Source: Actinomycetospora succinea (GTDB lineage: Bacteria; Actinomycetota; Actinomycetes; Mycobacteriales; Pseudonocardiaceae). From it: a DNA stretch of 64,000 nt. This document shows, in pieces, positions 44,427 through 52,974 of the stretch. Within the stretch, counting starts at the first letter, position 1; each line of letters starts with the position of its first letter. The notes beneath the pieces were generated by a model, which saw only the letters and a list, made by a program, of their open reading frames with translations, was not told the origin of the DNA and ran no database searches. The stretch lies in contig NZ_SNYO01000001.1 in assembly GCF_004363095.1 (NCBI RefSeq), positions 310,001-374,000 of the forward strand, read 5' to 3'. A program made the position numbers and the translations under genes.

Positions 44427-46031
44427 TCAGGGCCGCAGCACGATCGGCTCGTCGACCAGACGCACGTCCACCGGCGTGTGCGGCCTCCAGCGGGGCGTGG
44501 CGCCGGGCGCCCACCGCCAGCGCCGCGGCACCTTCTCCACGCCGAGCGCGTAGACGGTCAGCGTCCCGTCGTCGGCGACCCGCAGCCGCAGGAAGCCCTT
44601 GTGGTCCTCGATGCTCTGGGCGGCGAAGAGCTCGTTGCGGTTGGCGCCGCGGGCCGCGAGCAGCAGGAACGTCGAGAGCACGAGACTCGACAGCAGCCCG
44701 GCGGCCAGCACGACGAGCACGGTGGCGAGCGGGTCGTCGAGCCGGGTGGCGACGACCGTCGCGCCGATCGCCACGGCCAGCTCCGGGACGGTGAGCGCGA
44801 GCCCGAGGCCGAGCCGGCGCAGGCGTCCCGCGCGCTGCGGGACGACGAACGCGTACGAGCCGCCGGCGACGGCCACGCCCGCGATCACCGACACCGCGGG
44901 CACCCCGAGCACCCACGGCACGATCACCAGGGCGGGCAGCAGCACGAGCAGGGGCAGGAGCAGGCCGTTGCGCAGCGGCAGGCGCCACAGCACCTTGAAC
45001 GCCTCGGCGCGCGAGCGGCGCACCGTCGGGAAGGTGTGCGGGCCGCGGACGTAGCGGTGGGTCCCGGTGGCGCGCTGCGGGCCCGGGTCGACGAGGTCGG
45101 TGGTGACGTCCAGCGTGGGCGCCAGGAAGTGCGTCGGCGAGGTGTAGGCGCCGCCCAGCCCGGCGGTGACGAGGACCTGCTCGTGATCGGGGTGGTCGAG
45201 CTCGTAGACGGCGTAGTGGTGGGTGTCGCCGGTGAGCACGAGCCGGATCGGCAGGTCGCGGCCGCCGAGGACCTCGCGCAGGAAGAAGGCGAGCCGGTCC
45301 ATCGAGCGGTCGTCGCCGTCCTGCGCGCCGTACCAGGCGGGCGTGGCCGTGAGCAGCACGAGCCGGTCGCCGTCGGGGATCCGCGCCACGACGTCCCGGA
45401 ACCACTCGAGCTGCGTGGCGTCGACGTAGGTGTCGAGCTGGATGTCGATCGCGAGGACCCACCAGCCCCGGGGCAGCGCCAGCGCGAAGTACGAGCGCCG
45501 CTGGTCGGTGTTCCAGCCGGCGAAGTGCCGGCCCTGGCAGAACACCCGGAGAAACGCGGTCAGGCCGTCGTACCAGTCGTGGTTGCCGGGGATCGCGTAG
45601 ACGGTCGGGGTCTCGCCGTCCGGGTCGTCGACGAACTGCTCCTGCAGCGGGCTCTCGAGGCGCAGCTCGTAGGCGAGCGTCCCGGCCACCGGGTACACCT
45701 CGTCGCCGCCCATGAGCAGCACCCGCCCGCGCGGGAGCACCTCCCCGTCGACGGCCACCTCGGGGGCGCCGAGCAGCGTCGCGACCGTGGCCATCGCGCG
45801 GAAGCCGTCGCCGGTGTCGCAGAGGAAGTCGAACCAGAAGTCCTCCCCGTCGCCGACGTCGTACACGGCGAGGTGCTGCGCGAACGTCGTCCCGGCCATG
45901 ACGTCGCGCTTGTCGGCGTAGGCCGCGACCGTGCTGCCGAGCAGCACCGTCACGCCCGTGCGGATCAGCTCGGTGGGCGAGAGCCAGCGCACGGCGGGGA
46001 GCTTCCGCGGTGCCTCGTCGGTGCTCGCCAT
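44427..46031 (-). CDS. metallophosphoesterase fused to a C-terminal membrane domain
   Basis: A 534-residue protein. The first 300 residues form a calcineurin-like phosphoesterase (DTGDGFRAM, LLMGGDEVYPV, YAIPGNHDWYDG, LVLTGDTHHYAVYE as metal-binding blocks). Then come five or six hydrophobic helices (LLLPLLVLLPALVIVPWVLG, VSVIAGVAVAGGSYAFV, VPELAVAIGATVVATRL, VLVVLAAGLLSSLVLSTFLLLA) and a short C-terminal domain. Actinobacterial homologues exist without known substrate. AGGA lies 7 bp before the ATG. Third gene of an operon with a PPOX protein and a beta-lactamase, 23 bp after the latter. Confidence 0.83.
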   Translation of the reverse strand: MASTDEAPRKLPAVRWLSPTELIRTGVTVLLGSTVAAYADKRDVMAGTTFAQHLAVYDVGDGEDFWFDFLCDTGDGFRAMATVATLLGAPEVAVDGEVLPRGRVLLMGGDEVYPVAGTLAYELRLESPLQEQFVDDPDGETPTVYAIPGNHDWYDGLTAFLRVFCQGRHFAGWNTDQRRSYFALALPRGWWVLAIDIQLDTYVDATQLEWFRDVVARIPDGDRLVLLTATPAWYGAQDGDDRSMDRLAFFLREVLGGRDLPIRLVLTGDTHHYAVYELDHPDHEQVLVTAGLGGAYTSPTHFLAPTLDVTTDLVDPGPQRATGTHRYVRGPHTFPTVRRSRAEAFKVLWRLPLRNGLLLPLLVLLPALVIVPWVLGVPAVSVIAGVAVAGGSYAFVVPQRAGRLRRLGLGLALTVPELAVAIGATVVATRLDDPLATVLVVLAAGLLSSLVLSTFLLLAARGANRNELFAAQSIEDHKGFLRLRVADDGTLTVYALGVEKVPRRWRWAPGATPRWRPHTPVDVRLVDEPIVLRP

Positions 46032-46054
46032 GGTCACTTCCTACCGTGCCGGAC

Positions 46055-46936
46055 CTACAGGGCCGCGGTCGCGATCCGCGTCGCGTCCGCGATCGTCGCG
46101 CGGCCGTTGGTGCTGGCCGGATCCGTCGGCGTCGTGAACACGGCGATCACCCAGGGCGCCCGGCCCGGGGGCCAGGCGACGGCGACGTCGTTGTTCTCGC
46201 CCTGCGCGCCCGAGCCGGTCTTGTCGCCGACGCGCCAGTCGCGGGGGAGCCCCGCGCGGATCTGCTCGGTGCCGGTGACCGCGCCGACCATCCAGCCCGT
46301 GAGCCGGTCGCGCCCGGCGGGGTCGAGGGCGTCCCCGAGCACCAGCGCCCGCAGGTCGGCGACCATCGCAGCGGGCGTGGTCGTGTCGCGCTCGTCGCCG
46401 GGAGCGGTCTCGTTCAGCTCGGGCTCGAGGCGGTCGAGGCGCGTGGTGGTGTCGCCGAGGGTGCGGACGAAGGCGGTGGTCGCCGCGGGCCCGCCGAGCA
46501 GCGCGCTCAGCAGGTTGGCGGCGGTGTTGTCGCTGACGACGAGCGCGGCCTCGCAGAGGGCGGCGACGGTCATGCCGGTGTCGACGAAGCGTTCGGTGGT
46601 CGGCGCGTAGTCGAGGAGGTCGGCGCGCGAGTAGCGGATCGTGCGGTCGAGCAGGCCGGGCTCGGTGGCGGCGCGCCGGAGCACCGCGGCGGCGATGAGG
46701 ACCTTGGCCGTCGAGCACATCAGCGCCCGCTCGTCGGCGCGGTGGCCGACGGCGCGCCCGGTGCCGGTGTCCAGGGCGAGCAGCCGGATCCGTCGCCCGG
46801 AGCGCTGCTCGAGGCCGGCGAGCGCCATCGGGGGCTCGGACATCGTCACCGGCGCGGGTGCCGGGGCGTCCTGCTGCGTGCACCCGGCGAGCACGGCGAG
46901 GCCTGCCCCGACCAGCGCGGTACGGCGGCTGATCAC
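46055..46936 (-). CDS. class A beta-lactamase, putative lipoprotein
   Basis: A 293-residue class A serine beta-lactamase. It has a twin-arginine-like start (ISRRTALVGAGLAVLAGC) with a lipobox Cys, the active Ser-x-x-Lys in MCSTAKVL, VVSDNTAAN (SDN), the general base Glu in EPELNE and DKTGSG (KTG). All catalytic elements are present, so it should hydrolyse beta-lactams in the envelope. The GTG start overlaps the stop of the upstream PPOX gene. No beta-lactam sensor is adjacent; it looks like an intrinsic chromosomal enzyme. Confidence 0.92.
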   Translation of the reverse strand: MISRRTALVGAGLAVLAGCTQQDAPAPAPVTMSEPPMALAGLEQRSGRRIRLLALDTGTGRAVGHRADERALMCSTAKVLIAAAVLRRAATEPGLLDRTIRYSRADLLDYAPTTERFVDTGMTVAALCEAALVVSDNTAANLLSALLGGPAATTAFVRTLGDTTTRLDRLEPELNETAPGDERDTTTPAAMVADLRALVLGDALDPAGRDRLTGWMVGAVTGTEQIRAGLPRDWRVGDKTGSGAQGENNDVAVAWPPGRAPWVIAVFTTPTDPASTNGRATIADATRIATAAL

Positions 46937-47403
46937 CCGCGGGAGGGTAGCGACCGGTACTCGAGGCCGTCGGGCAGGTTCCGCCACGCGACGAACCGGT
47001 CGAGCGTGACGACGATCGGCAGCGAGAAGGTCATCAGCCAGGCGTCGAGCGGCTGCCCGCCGAGCATCGGCGCGTACTTGCGCCCGAACGCGTCGAGCGC
47101 CTTCTCGACCTTCCCGAACTCGGAGAGCGTCGCGCGCCCGCTGCCGGTGACGACGTCGGTGCCCTGGCCGGCGGTGTCGAGGGCGACGGTGACGAGGTCG
47201 TGCCGGCGCAGATGTGCCACCTTCGCGGTGTCGGGGCGGCTGAAGATGGTGACCTTCGGGTCGTCCCAGGCGAACCACACCGGCACCGTGTGCGGCCGCC
47301 CGTCGGGGGCCACCGTGCCCAGCCAGATCACCGCATCGGACGCCAGACGCTGCGCCGCATGGGCGTCGCCGGGGACGGCGGGATCGAGCAGTGCAGTGGC
47401 CAC
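46933..47403 (-). CDS. PPOX-class F420/FMN-dependent oxidoreductase (Rv3369-type)
   Basis: A 156-residue split-barrel flavin/deazaflavin protein: DAVIWLGTVAPDGRPHTVPVWFAWDDPKVTIFSRPDTAKVAHLRRHDLVTVALDT is typical of the TIGR03667/pyridoxamine oxidase-like group, probably using F420 in actinobacteria. I chose the GTG at 47403, with GAGG 9 bp upstream; a GTG at 47418 is possible. First gene of the beta-lactamase operon. Confidence 0.83.
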   Translation of the reverse strand: MATALLDPAVPGDAHAAQRLASDAVIWLGTVAPDGRPHTVPVWFAWDDPKVTIFSRPDTAKVAHLRRHDLVTVALDTAGQGTDVVTGSGRATLSEFGKVEKALDAFGRKYAPMLGGQPLDAWLMTFSLPIVVTLDRFVAWRNLPDGLEYRSLPSRG

Positions 47404-47550
47404 GACCGCGGACCTCACCACGCCCACACACGGGCGGCAAGGCTCGGGCCAACTCATCCGCCACGGGTGATCTCCGGATGTTCTCTCGACACGGAGCGCC
47501 GTCGGCGATTCGATGTGCCTGATCACCGGTGTGGCGGGAGGGGACGTGCG

Positions 47551-48096
47551 ATGACCAGCGCGGCGAGTGGGGTTGTGAATCGGTCGTCCAGCGGGTGGGG
47601 CTGGATCCTGGCCTCCGGGATCCTCGGGATCCTGGTGGGGGTGCTCGCGCTGTTCTTCCCCGGGCTGGCGCTGCTCGGCGTGGCGTTCGCCCTGGGGATC
47701 GGCCTGATCATCCAGGGGGCCCTGGAGATCGGTGTCGCCTGGCGCGCGGAGACCGGGTCGGCGGGCCGCGGGTGGCTCGCGGCCTTCGGCGTCCTGGCGC
47801 TCGTGGCCGGCATCCTCGTGCTCTTCCAGCCCGGCGGCGGCATCCTCGTGCTGACCTGGGGGCTGATCCTCTGGTTCATCATCGCGGGCGTGAACGACCT
47901 GCTCCACGCCGGCTCGGGCAGCGAGCACCGGATCTGGAACATCGTCCTCGGCGTGCTCAGCCTGATCATCGCGCTGATCCTGCTGTTCTCGCCGGCCACC
48001 GCCGTCGGGACGATCGCGATCCTGGTCGCGCTCGGCTTCCTGCTGCGCGGCGCCGCGGACATCGGTCTCGCCCTGAGCATGCGCCGCGCCGCATGA
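47551..48096 (+). CDS. HdeD/DUF308 family membrane protein
   Basis: A 181-residue protein with six transmembrane helices in three similar pairs (WILASGILGILVGVLALFFPG, ALLGVAFALGIGLIIQGALEIG, WLAAFGVLALVAGILVLFQPG and so on), the DUF308 repeat seen in HdeD acid-resistance proteins. ATG at 47551 follows GGGAGGGGAC. Exact role unknown; stress-related membrane protein is the usual guess. Confidence 0.85.
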   Translation: MTSAASGVVNRSSSGWGWILASGILGILVGVLALFFPGLALLGVAFALGIGLIIQGALEIGVAWRAETGSAGRGWLAAFGVLALVAGILVLFQPGGGILVLTWGLILWFIIAGVNDLLHAGSGSEHRIWNIVLGVLSLIIALILLFSPATAVGTIAILVALGFLLRGAADIGLALSMRRAA

Positions 48097-48103
48097 TGAC
48101 GGG

Positions 48104-48901
48104 ATGGACGCGCGCGAGGCCGTCGGGCGCCGCTACGGCGAGCACCTGACCGACCGCGACCTCCTGGCCCTCGCCGACGGCGAGCCGGACCGGGTGGCGC
48201 CCCTGCGTCGCCGCCCGGAGCTCGTGCTCGACCTGCTCGACCGGCCGGCGGTCGCCGACGCCGTCCTCACCGCGCGGCGCGACGAGAACGGGCGCTTCCG
48301 CCACGTCTCGCCGTTCCTCGTCTTCGCCGCGGCGGTGCACCGGACGAGCCGGGCGCTGGTCGGGCGCCTGCACACGCCCGACCGCACCGCGCCGCGCACC
48401 CGGGTGCCGATCTTCGACGCCCCGGTGCTCGCGGCCTTCGCCGACGACCCCGAGCACCGCCTGCACCTCGCGGAGCTGCTCGCCTCCTACTCCCGGCTGA
48501 CCTCCGGCGTCGTGTGGCGCCGCGACGAGTGGGGGCGCCGCCGCGAGCGGTGGGACGAGCTGGACCTGCCCGCGCTGGCCCGCCTGCTCGGCGCCGTCCC
48601 GGCCGACCAGCAGCCCGGGGTGTGGCGGCGCATCGGCGACGGCGCGCTCTTCCTGGCCGGCGTCTTCCCCGAGCACGCCGAGCGGACCCTCGGCGGCCCG
48701 CGGCTCGCCCGGCTGACCGGCGCGGGCGAGGGGCCGGTCACCGAGCTCCTCGAGCAGCTCGCCGGCCGGGCGTACGCGCACGTCGGCGGGGCGGTGCCCG
48801 CGGGCGTCGCGGAGTCCCCGCAGATGGCGCGCCGGTTCCTCGCGCTCGTCGCCGAACGCCACCTCTTCCCGTCGGGCGGGCTCCTCGCGGCGGGTCGCTG
48901 A
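48104..48901 (+). CDS. conserved actinobacterial protein of unknown function
   Basis: A 265-residue soluble protein, 8 bp after the HdeD-like gene. It is Arg- and Leu-rich and predicted mainly helical (YGEHLTDRDLLALADGEPD, HLAELLASYSRLTSGVVWRRDEWGRRRERWDELD, RFLALVAERHLFPSGGLL). I do not recognise a domain or catalytic motif. The regular spacing and strong codon bias leave no doubt that it is coding. Confidence 0.7.
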   Translation: MDAREAVGRRYGEHLTDRDLLALADGEPDRVAPLRRRPELVLDLLDRPAVADAVLTARRDENGRFRHVSPFLVFAAAVHRTSRALVGRLHTPDRTAPRTRVPIFDAPVLAAFADDPEHRLHLAELLASYSRLTSGVVWRRDEWGRRRERWDELDLPALARLLGAVPADQQPGVWRRIGDGALFLAGVFPEHAERTLGGPRLARLTGAGEGPVTELLEQLAGRAYAHVGGAVPAGVAESPQMARRFLALVAERHLFPSGGLLAAGR

Positions 48902-48927
48902 CCTCGGCGGGTGGCTACGCTCGGGGC

Positions 48928-49467
48928 ATGTCCGCCGCGCCGTCACGGGTCGATCCCCGCCCCCTGACCGGCGAGCCCCTGCCCCTCGACCTGCTCAACA
49001 CGCGCTGGCTCGACGGCGAGGTCGAGCGCGACCTGCTCGACGACGTCGACGGCCTCGGAGCCTGGCTCGCCGGGCACGGCTTCGACGGGCCCGCCGACGA
49101 GGAGACCCTCGCGGCGCTGCGCCGGACCCGCGCCGCCCTCGCCGGCGTGGTCGACCGCGACGACGCCGGCGCCCACCGCGAGCTCAACGAGGTCCTGCGC
49201 CACGGCCGGCTGCGCCGCGCGGTCGGGCCGGACGGCCCGGTCACCGAGGTCGAGGCCGACAGCCCGGCCTGGCTGCCCGCCTGGTCCGCCGCCGAGGGCT
49301 ACCTGCGCCTCGTCGAGCGGGCGCCGGACCGGATCCGGCACTGCGCGCATCCCCGCTGCGTCCTGCACTTCTTCGACACCTCCCGCAACGGCACGCGGCG
49401 CTGGTGCTCGATGGCGACGTGCGGCAACCGCGTCAAGGCCTCGCGCCACCACGAGCGCACGGCCTAA
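48928..49467 (+). CDS. CGNR zinc-finger transcriptional regulator
   Basis: A 179-residue member of the ABATE/CGNR family. The N-terminal ligand-sensing domain has PLPLDLLNTRWLDGE, and the C-terminal zinc finger reads CAHPRCVLHFFD..RRWCSMATCGNRVKASRHH, with CxxxxC and CxxxxCGNR. Such proteins are stress-linked regulators. The dehalogenase-like gene begins 77 bp downstream; a 9-bp inverted repeat in between is a candidate operator. Confidence 0.88.
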   Translation: MSAAPSRVDPRPLTGEPLPLDLLNTRWLDGEVERDLLDDVDGLGAWLAGHGFDGPADEETLAALRRTRAALAGVVDRDDAGAHRELNEVLRHGRLRRAVGPDGPVTEVEADSPAWLPAWSAAEGYLRLVERAPDRIRHCAHPRCVLHFFDTSRNGTRRWCSMATCGNRVKASRHHERTA

Positions 49468-49482
49468 CCACTCATCCTTGTG

Positions 49483-49523
49483 TGAACGGTTGGCACGGTG
49501 CACTGTGGACGAGTAACCGTTCA
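49483..49523. promoter_or_regulatory. inverted repeat, candidate CGNR operator
   Basis: TGAACGGTT (49483-49491) and AACCGTTCA (49515-49523) form a perfect 9-bp dyad with a 23-bp spacer, two helical turns apart. It lies upstream of the hydrolase at 49545. Confidence 0.55.
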
Positions 49524-49544
49524 TCGTCGCTTGAGAGGTTAGAC

Positions 49545-50423
49545 GTGATCCGCCACCGCTACGCCTCCGTCCGCGGGCACCAGCTCTTCTACCGCGAGGC
49601 CGGGTCGCCGGACGACCCGGTGATCGTGCTGCTGCACGGTTTCCCGACGAGCTCGTTCATGTTCCGCGACCTGATCCCGCGCCTGGCCCGCGACCACCGG
49701 GTGATCGCCCCCGACCACCTCGGCTTCGGGCTCTCCGACGCCCCGGATGTCGACGAGTTCGCCTACTCCTTCGACGCGCTCGCCGACCTGACCGCAGAGC
49801 TCCTCGCGGGCCTCGGCGTCACCCGCTACGCGATCTACGTGCAGGACTACGGCGCGCCCGTCGGGTGGCGGCTCGCGATCCGGGACCCCGAGGCGATCAC
49901 CGCGATCGTCAGCCAGAACGGCAACGGCTACGACGCCGGCTTCGTCGAGGACTTCTGGGCGCCGGTGTGGGCGTGGGGCCGCGAGCAGACCCCGGAGAAC
50001 GAGGCGGGCGTCCGGCCGGCGCTGTCCCTCGAGGCGATCCGCTGGCAGTACACGCACGGCGTGCCCGACGCCGAGGTCGTCAGCCCCGACACGTGGCACC
50101 ACGACCACGCGCTGGTCTCCCGGCCGGGCAACGACCGCGTCCAGCTGCGCCTGTTCGCCGACTACGTGAGCAACCCGCCGCTCTACCCGGCGCTGCACGC
50201 GATGCTGCGCGAGACCCGCGTGCCGGTGCTCGCGGTCTGGGGCCGCCACGACGAGATCTTCGGCCCCGCCGGTGCCCGGGCGTTCCTGGACGACGCCCCG
50301 GACGCCGAGGTGCACCTGCTCGACGGCGGCCACTTCCTGCTCGAGAGCCACCTCGACGACGTCGCCCCGATCATCAGCGACTTCCTGCGCCGTCGCGCCG
50401 GAACGGGCGCCGTCGCGGCGTGA
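49545..50423 (+). CDS. alpha/beta hydrolase, haloalkane dehalogenase/epoxide hydrolase type
   Basis: A 292-residue hydrolase. HGFPTSSFMFRDL is the oxyanion region and the nucleophile elbow is YVQDYGAPVG, with Asp instead of Ser; this is the hallmark of dehalogenases and epoxide hydrolases. Catalytic His is in GGHFLLESHLDD. It would open an epoxide or displace halide through an aspartyl ester. GTG at 49545 follows a GAGAGG site. Probably controlled by the preceding CGNR regulator. Confidence 0.87.
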   Translation: MIRHRYASVRGHQLFYREAGSPDDPVIVLLHGFPTSSFMFRDLIPRLARDHRVIAPDHLGFGLSDAPDVDEFAYSFDALADLTAELLAGLGVTRYAIYVQDYGAPVGWRLAIRDPEAITAIVSQNGNGYDAGFVEDFWAPVWAWGREQTPENEAGVRPALSLEAIRWQYTHGVPDAEVVSPDTWHHDHALVSRPGNDRVQLRLFADYVSNPPLYPALHAMLRETRVPVLAVWGRHDEIFGPAGARAFLDDAPDAEVHLLDGGHFLLESHLDDVAPIISDFLRRRAGTGAVAA

Positions 50424-50429
50424 GTGTGC

Positions 50430-50759
50430 CTACGCGCCGGCCTTGGCCCGGGTGACCTGGATCGGTTCGTCCTCCGGGCTCGGCTCGCCGGTGATCAGCT
50501 CGGCGGCCTTGCGCAGGTTGCGCCGGTACTGCTCCGGGCGCGACTGCATCGCCGCCAGTCCGCGCCACTGCTCGAGCATCGTGAACAGCGACGTGAGGTC
50601 GAGCGTCGACCGCGCGCGGGCCAACTCGCGGTCGTAGGACTCCAGAAACCGACGTCGGTCCTCGGACCACAGGGCGTCAGCGATCGCCGCCGGTTGGGCG
50701 CCCGGCGCGAGCGGATGTGGCGGCTCGGGTCCGGGATCGACCGGGCGCGTCGCGGTCAC
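50430..50759 (-). CDS. DUF6247-like small protein
   Basis: A 109-residue helical protein: ADALWSEDRRRFLESYDRELARARSTLDLTSLFTMLEQWRGLAAMQSRPEQYRRNLRKAAELITGE resembles the actinobacterial DUF6247 family, whose members sometimes sit beside RelE-like toxins. No toxin gene is adjacent here, so antitoxin function is not supported. GTG at 50759. Its stop is 7 bp from the stop of the convergent hydrolase. Confidence 0.65.
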   Translation of the reverse strand: MTATRPVDPGPEPPHPLAPGAQPAAIADALWSEDRRRFLESYDRELARARSTLDLTSLFTMLEQWRGLAAMQSRPEQYRRNLRKAAELITGEPSPEDEPIQVTRAKAGA

Positions 50760-50823
50760 GTCATCGACGCTAGCGCAGCCGCCGGACAGGCGGGCGGAGT
50801 TCCGGGAAGGCCCGGCACCCCAT

Positions 50824-50884
50824 GATCGCTCCCGGTGCTCCGTCGACCCCCTGACACGTGGTCGGAGGAGCACCCGGAGCGATC
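50824..50884. terminator. 18-bp inverted repeat with 25-nt loop
   Basis: GATCGCTCCCGGTGCTCC (50824-50841) pairs with 50867-50884 with a single mismatch; parts of the loop (GACC/GGTC) can pair too. It lies between two minus-strand genes, just past the stop of the 59-residue gene at 50894. Probably its terminator; an operator for the next gene is possible. Confidence 0.5.
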
Positions 50885-50893
50885 AAGGCCTCG

Positions 50894-51073
50894 TCAGTCC
50901 TCCGGCGAGCGCCGCGGCGCGGGCACGTCGGCGGGGCGGGCGAGGTCCGGGTGTGCCGGGCCCGCCCAGCGGCACGCGAGGACGTCCCAGAAGCACGTGC
51001 GGTCGTGGACGTGTCCCCGGGCGCGCGCGGGAGCGGTGGTGATGACCGTGCGGGTCGCGGTGTCGATGCTCAT
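50894..51073 (-). CDS. 59-residue small protein with RTCFWDVLAC motif
   Basis: A small gene with an excellent ribosome site (GAAGGAGG, 6 bp before the ATG) and normal actinobacterial codon usage. The product starts MSIDTATRTVITTAPARARG and holds RTCFWDVLACRWAGPAHP, with two Cys six residues apart and two Trp, followed by a Pro/Arg-rich tail. I recall similar short RTCFWD proteins in other actinobacteria but know of no function. A zinc- or redox-active site is possible. It is divergent from the phosphodiesterase at 51210. Confidence 0.62.
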   Translation of the reverse strand: MSIDTATRTVITTAPARARGHVHDRTCFWDVLACRWAGPAHPDLARPADVPAPRRSPED

Positions 51074-51209
51074 GGTGGGCCTCCTTCGGTCACCGAGAGT
51101 CCCGACGGTGACAGTGGGTGGCGGACAACGCCAGTAGTCATCACTCGAACGGCCCTACGTATTCGGCGCGCTGTGTGCTTGCCAGCACCCAGCGTCGACG
51201 CGCGACAGA

Positions 51210-52358
51210 ATGCCCGGCGTGGAGGCCGCCGAGCTCGTCCTGCCCGACCCCGCCCGCCCCGGTCTGCACGACGTCATGCCGGCGCTGCTGGACGCGGTGA
51301 CCGGGGGCCCGCAGCGCCTGGGTCTCCCGCCGGTCCGCGCGGCCGCGCTGCTGCTCGTCGACGGGCTGGGACACCGCCTGCTGCACGAGCACGCGAGCGA
51401 TGCCCCGTTCCTGGCGTCGATGGCCGACCACGGACCCCTGCTCGTCGGCTTCCCGAGCAGCACCTCGATCAGCGTGACCTCGCTGGGCACCGGCCTGCCG
51501 CCGGGCACCCACGGCACGCTCGGGATCCGGTTCCGCGTGGACGGCACCCTGCTCGACTCGCTGACCTGGACCAGCGACGCCGGCAACGCCGACCGGACGC
51601 TCGAGGCGCTCCCGCCCGAGACCGTCCAGCCCCACCCCACGGTCTTCGAGCGCGCCGCCGCCCGCGACGTCGGCGCCACCGTCGTCTCGGCCCGCGCGTT
51701 CCGGGAGTCGGGGCTGACCCGCTCGGCGCTGCGGGGCGCGGACTACCGCGGGGTCGGCGCGTTCGGCGACCTCGCCGCCGAGCTCCTCGACGCCCTCGGG
51801 CGCCCGGGTCCGCAGCTCGTGTACGCCTACCACGCCGACCTCGACCAGCTCGGCCACCTGCACGGACCCGGCTCGACGGCCTGGCGCTGGCAGCTGCGCC
51901 AGATCGACCGGCTCGTCGAGCAGCTCGTCGCCGAGCTCCCCGCCGGCACCCTGCTCGCGGTCACCGGCGACCACGGCATGGTCACCGTCGACCGCCGCTA
52001 CGACGCCGACACCGACCCGGACCTGCGGGCCGGCGTCGCGCTGGTCGGCGGCGACCCGCGCGCCCGCCTCGTCTACGCCGAGGACGGCGCCGCCGACGAC
52101 GTGCTCGCCACGTGGCGGGGCGTGCTCGGCGAGGACGCGTGGGTGCTGCCCGGCGCGGAGGTCCTCGAGCGCGGGTGGTTCGGCGCGCTGGACGACCCGG
52201 TGCGCCCGCGCGTGCCCGACGTCGTCGCCGCCCTGCGGGGCACCGCCGCCGTGGTGCGCACCGAGGGCGAGCGCCTGCTCTCGCGTCTGCCGGGCCAGCA
52301 CGGTTCGCTGACGGGGGACGAGCACGTGGTGCCGCTGCTCGCGGCGGCGAGGGTCTGA
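51210..52358 (+). CDS. nucleotide pyrophosphatase/phosphodiesterase (alkaline phosphatase superfamily)
   Basis: A 382-residue enzyme with LLLVDGLGHRLL (metal Asp), FPSSTSISVTSLGTGL (Thr or Ser nucleophile), AYHADLDQLGHLHGP and TGDHGMVTV, the ordered metal-binding motifs of the NPP branch. It hydrolyses phosphodiester or pyrophosphate bonds. There is no signal peptide, so it acts in the cytosol. The ATG at 51210 follows a moderately AT-rich promoter region. Confidence 0.88.
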   Translation: MPGVEAAELVLPDPARPGLHDVMPALLDAVTGGPQRLGLPPVRAAALLLVDGLGHRLLHEHASDAPFLASMADHGPLLVGFPSSTSISVTSLGTGLPPGTHGTLGIRFRVDGTLLDSLTWTSDAGNADRTLEALPPETVQPHPTVFERAAARDVGATVVSARAFRESGLTRSALRGADYRGVGAFGDLAAELLDALGRPGPQLVYAYHADLDQLGHLHGPGSTAWRWQLRQIDRLVEQLVAELPAGTLLAVTGDHGMVTVDRRYDADTDPDLRAGVALVGGDPRARLVYAEDGAADDVLATWRGVLGEDAWVLPGAEVLERGWFGALDDPVRPRVPDVVAALRGTAAVVRTEGERLLSRLPGQHGSLTGDEHVVPLLAAARV

Positions 52359-52387
52359 AGCGGCCCGGATCTGAAGGGGAGGACGTC

Positions 52388-52912
52388 ATGCCGGGACTCG
52401 ACGGACGCATCAGCCAGGGCTGGGGCGGCGCGCCGCCCGACGGGGTGCACGTCAACGTCGTGCTCGCCGAGCGCGGGTCGGCGACGGCCGCCGCGCTGAC
52501 GACGACGTTCGCGGCCCCGTCGGCGGGGTTCGCGCCGATCCTCATCAGCCTCGGGCCGGACCAGCCGTCCTACGAGACGCTGCTCCCGCCGACGCTCATG
52601 CTGAACAAGATCCCCGCCGACACCCCGCAGCTCGAGAGCCTCGTCTTCGGCGCCTGCCAGGTCGGGATCGCGCGGGGGGTCCTCGACGCCGTGGCCGCCG
52701 ACCTCGTCGCGGCCGACCAGGAGACGCTCGTCTTCGTGTCCCTGTGGATCGACGCGGACGCCTCCGACGAGGACGCCGTGTGCCGCGCCGCCCGCGAGGC
52801 CACCGGCCGTGCGGTCGCCGAGGCCGCGCGGGGCCGGGCACCGGAGGACGCGCGCCGGCTCGTCGAGCAGCGCGACACCGTGACCCACCCCGCCTACGGC
52901 GGCTCCGCCTGA
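52388..52912 (+). CDS. formaldehyde-activating enzyme (Fae) homologue
   Basis: A 174-residue protein aligning with Fae over most of its length: HVNVVLAERGSATAAALTTTF, GFAPILISLGPDQPSYETLLPPTLMLNK, LVFGACQVGIARGVLDAVAADL and VFVSLWIDADASDEDAV. A His stands near the position of the Fae catalytic His. Fae condenses formaldehyde with tetrahydromethanopterin, a cofactor not expected in this organism, so the acceptor may differ. It lies 1 kb from an operon of formaldehyde-producing demethylases and next to a mycothiol-family enzyme. Confidence 0.8.
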   Translation: MPGLDGRISQGWGGAPPDGVHVNVVLAERGSATAAALTTTFAAPSAGFAPILISLGPDQPSYETLLPPTLMLNKIPADTPQLESLVFGACQVGIARGVLDAVAADLVAADQETLVFVSLWIDADASDEDAVCRAAREATGRAVAEAARGRAPEDARRLVEQRDTVTHPAYGGSA

Positions 52913-52974
52913 GCGATGAGTCCCGCGGTCCCGGGCCGTCACACCTCCGACGGGCACGACGACGAGGAGGAACC

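Noticed and set aside
47200-47550. Longer N-terminus for the HdeD-like protein from 47200
   Set aside because: The extension is charged, low-quality sequence antisense to the PPOX gene, whereas the ATG at 47551 has a good ribosome site and begins the membrane protein properly.
50430-50759. Toxin-antitoxin module based on the DUF6247-like gene
   Set aside because: No RelE-like or other toxin gene is adjacent; the neighbours are a hydrolase and a 59-residue unrelated protein.
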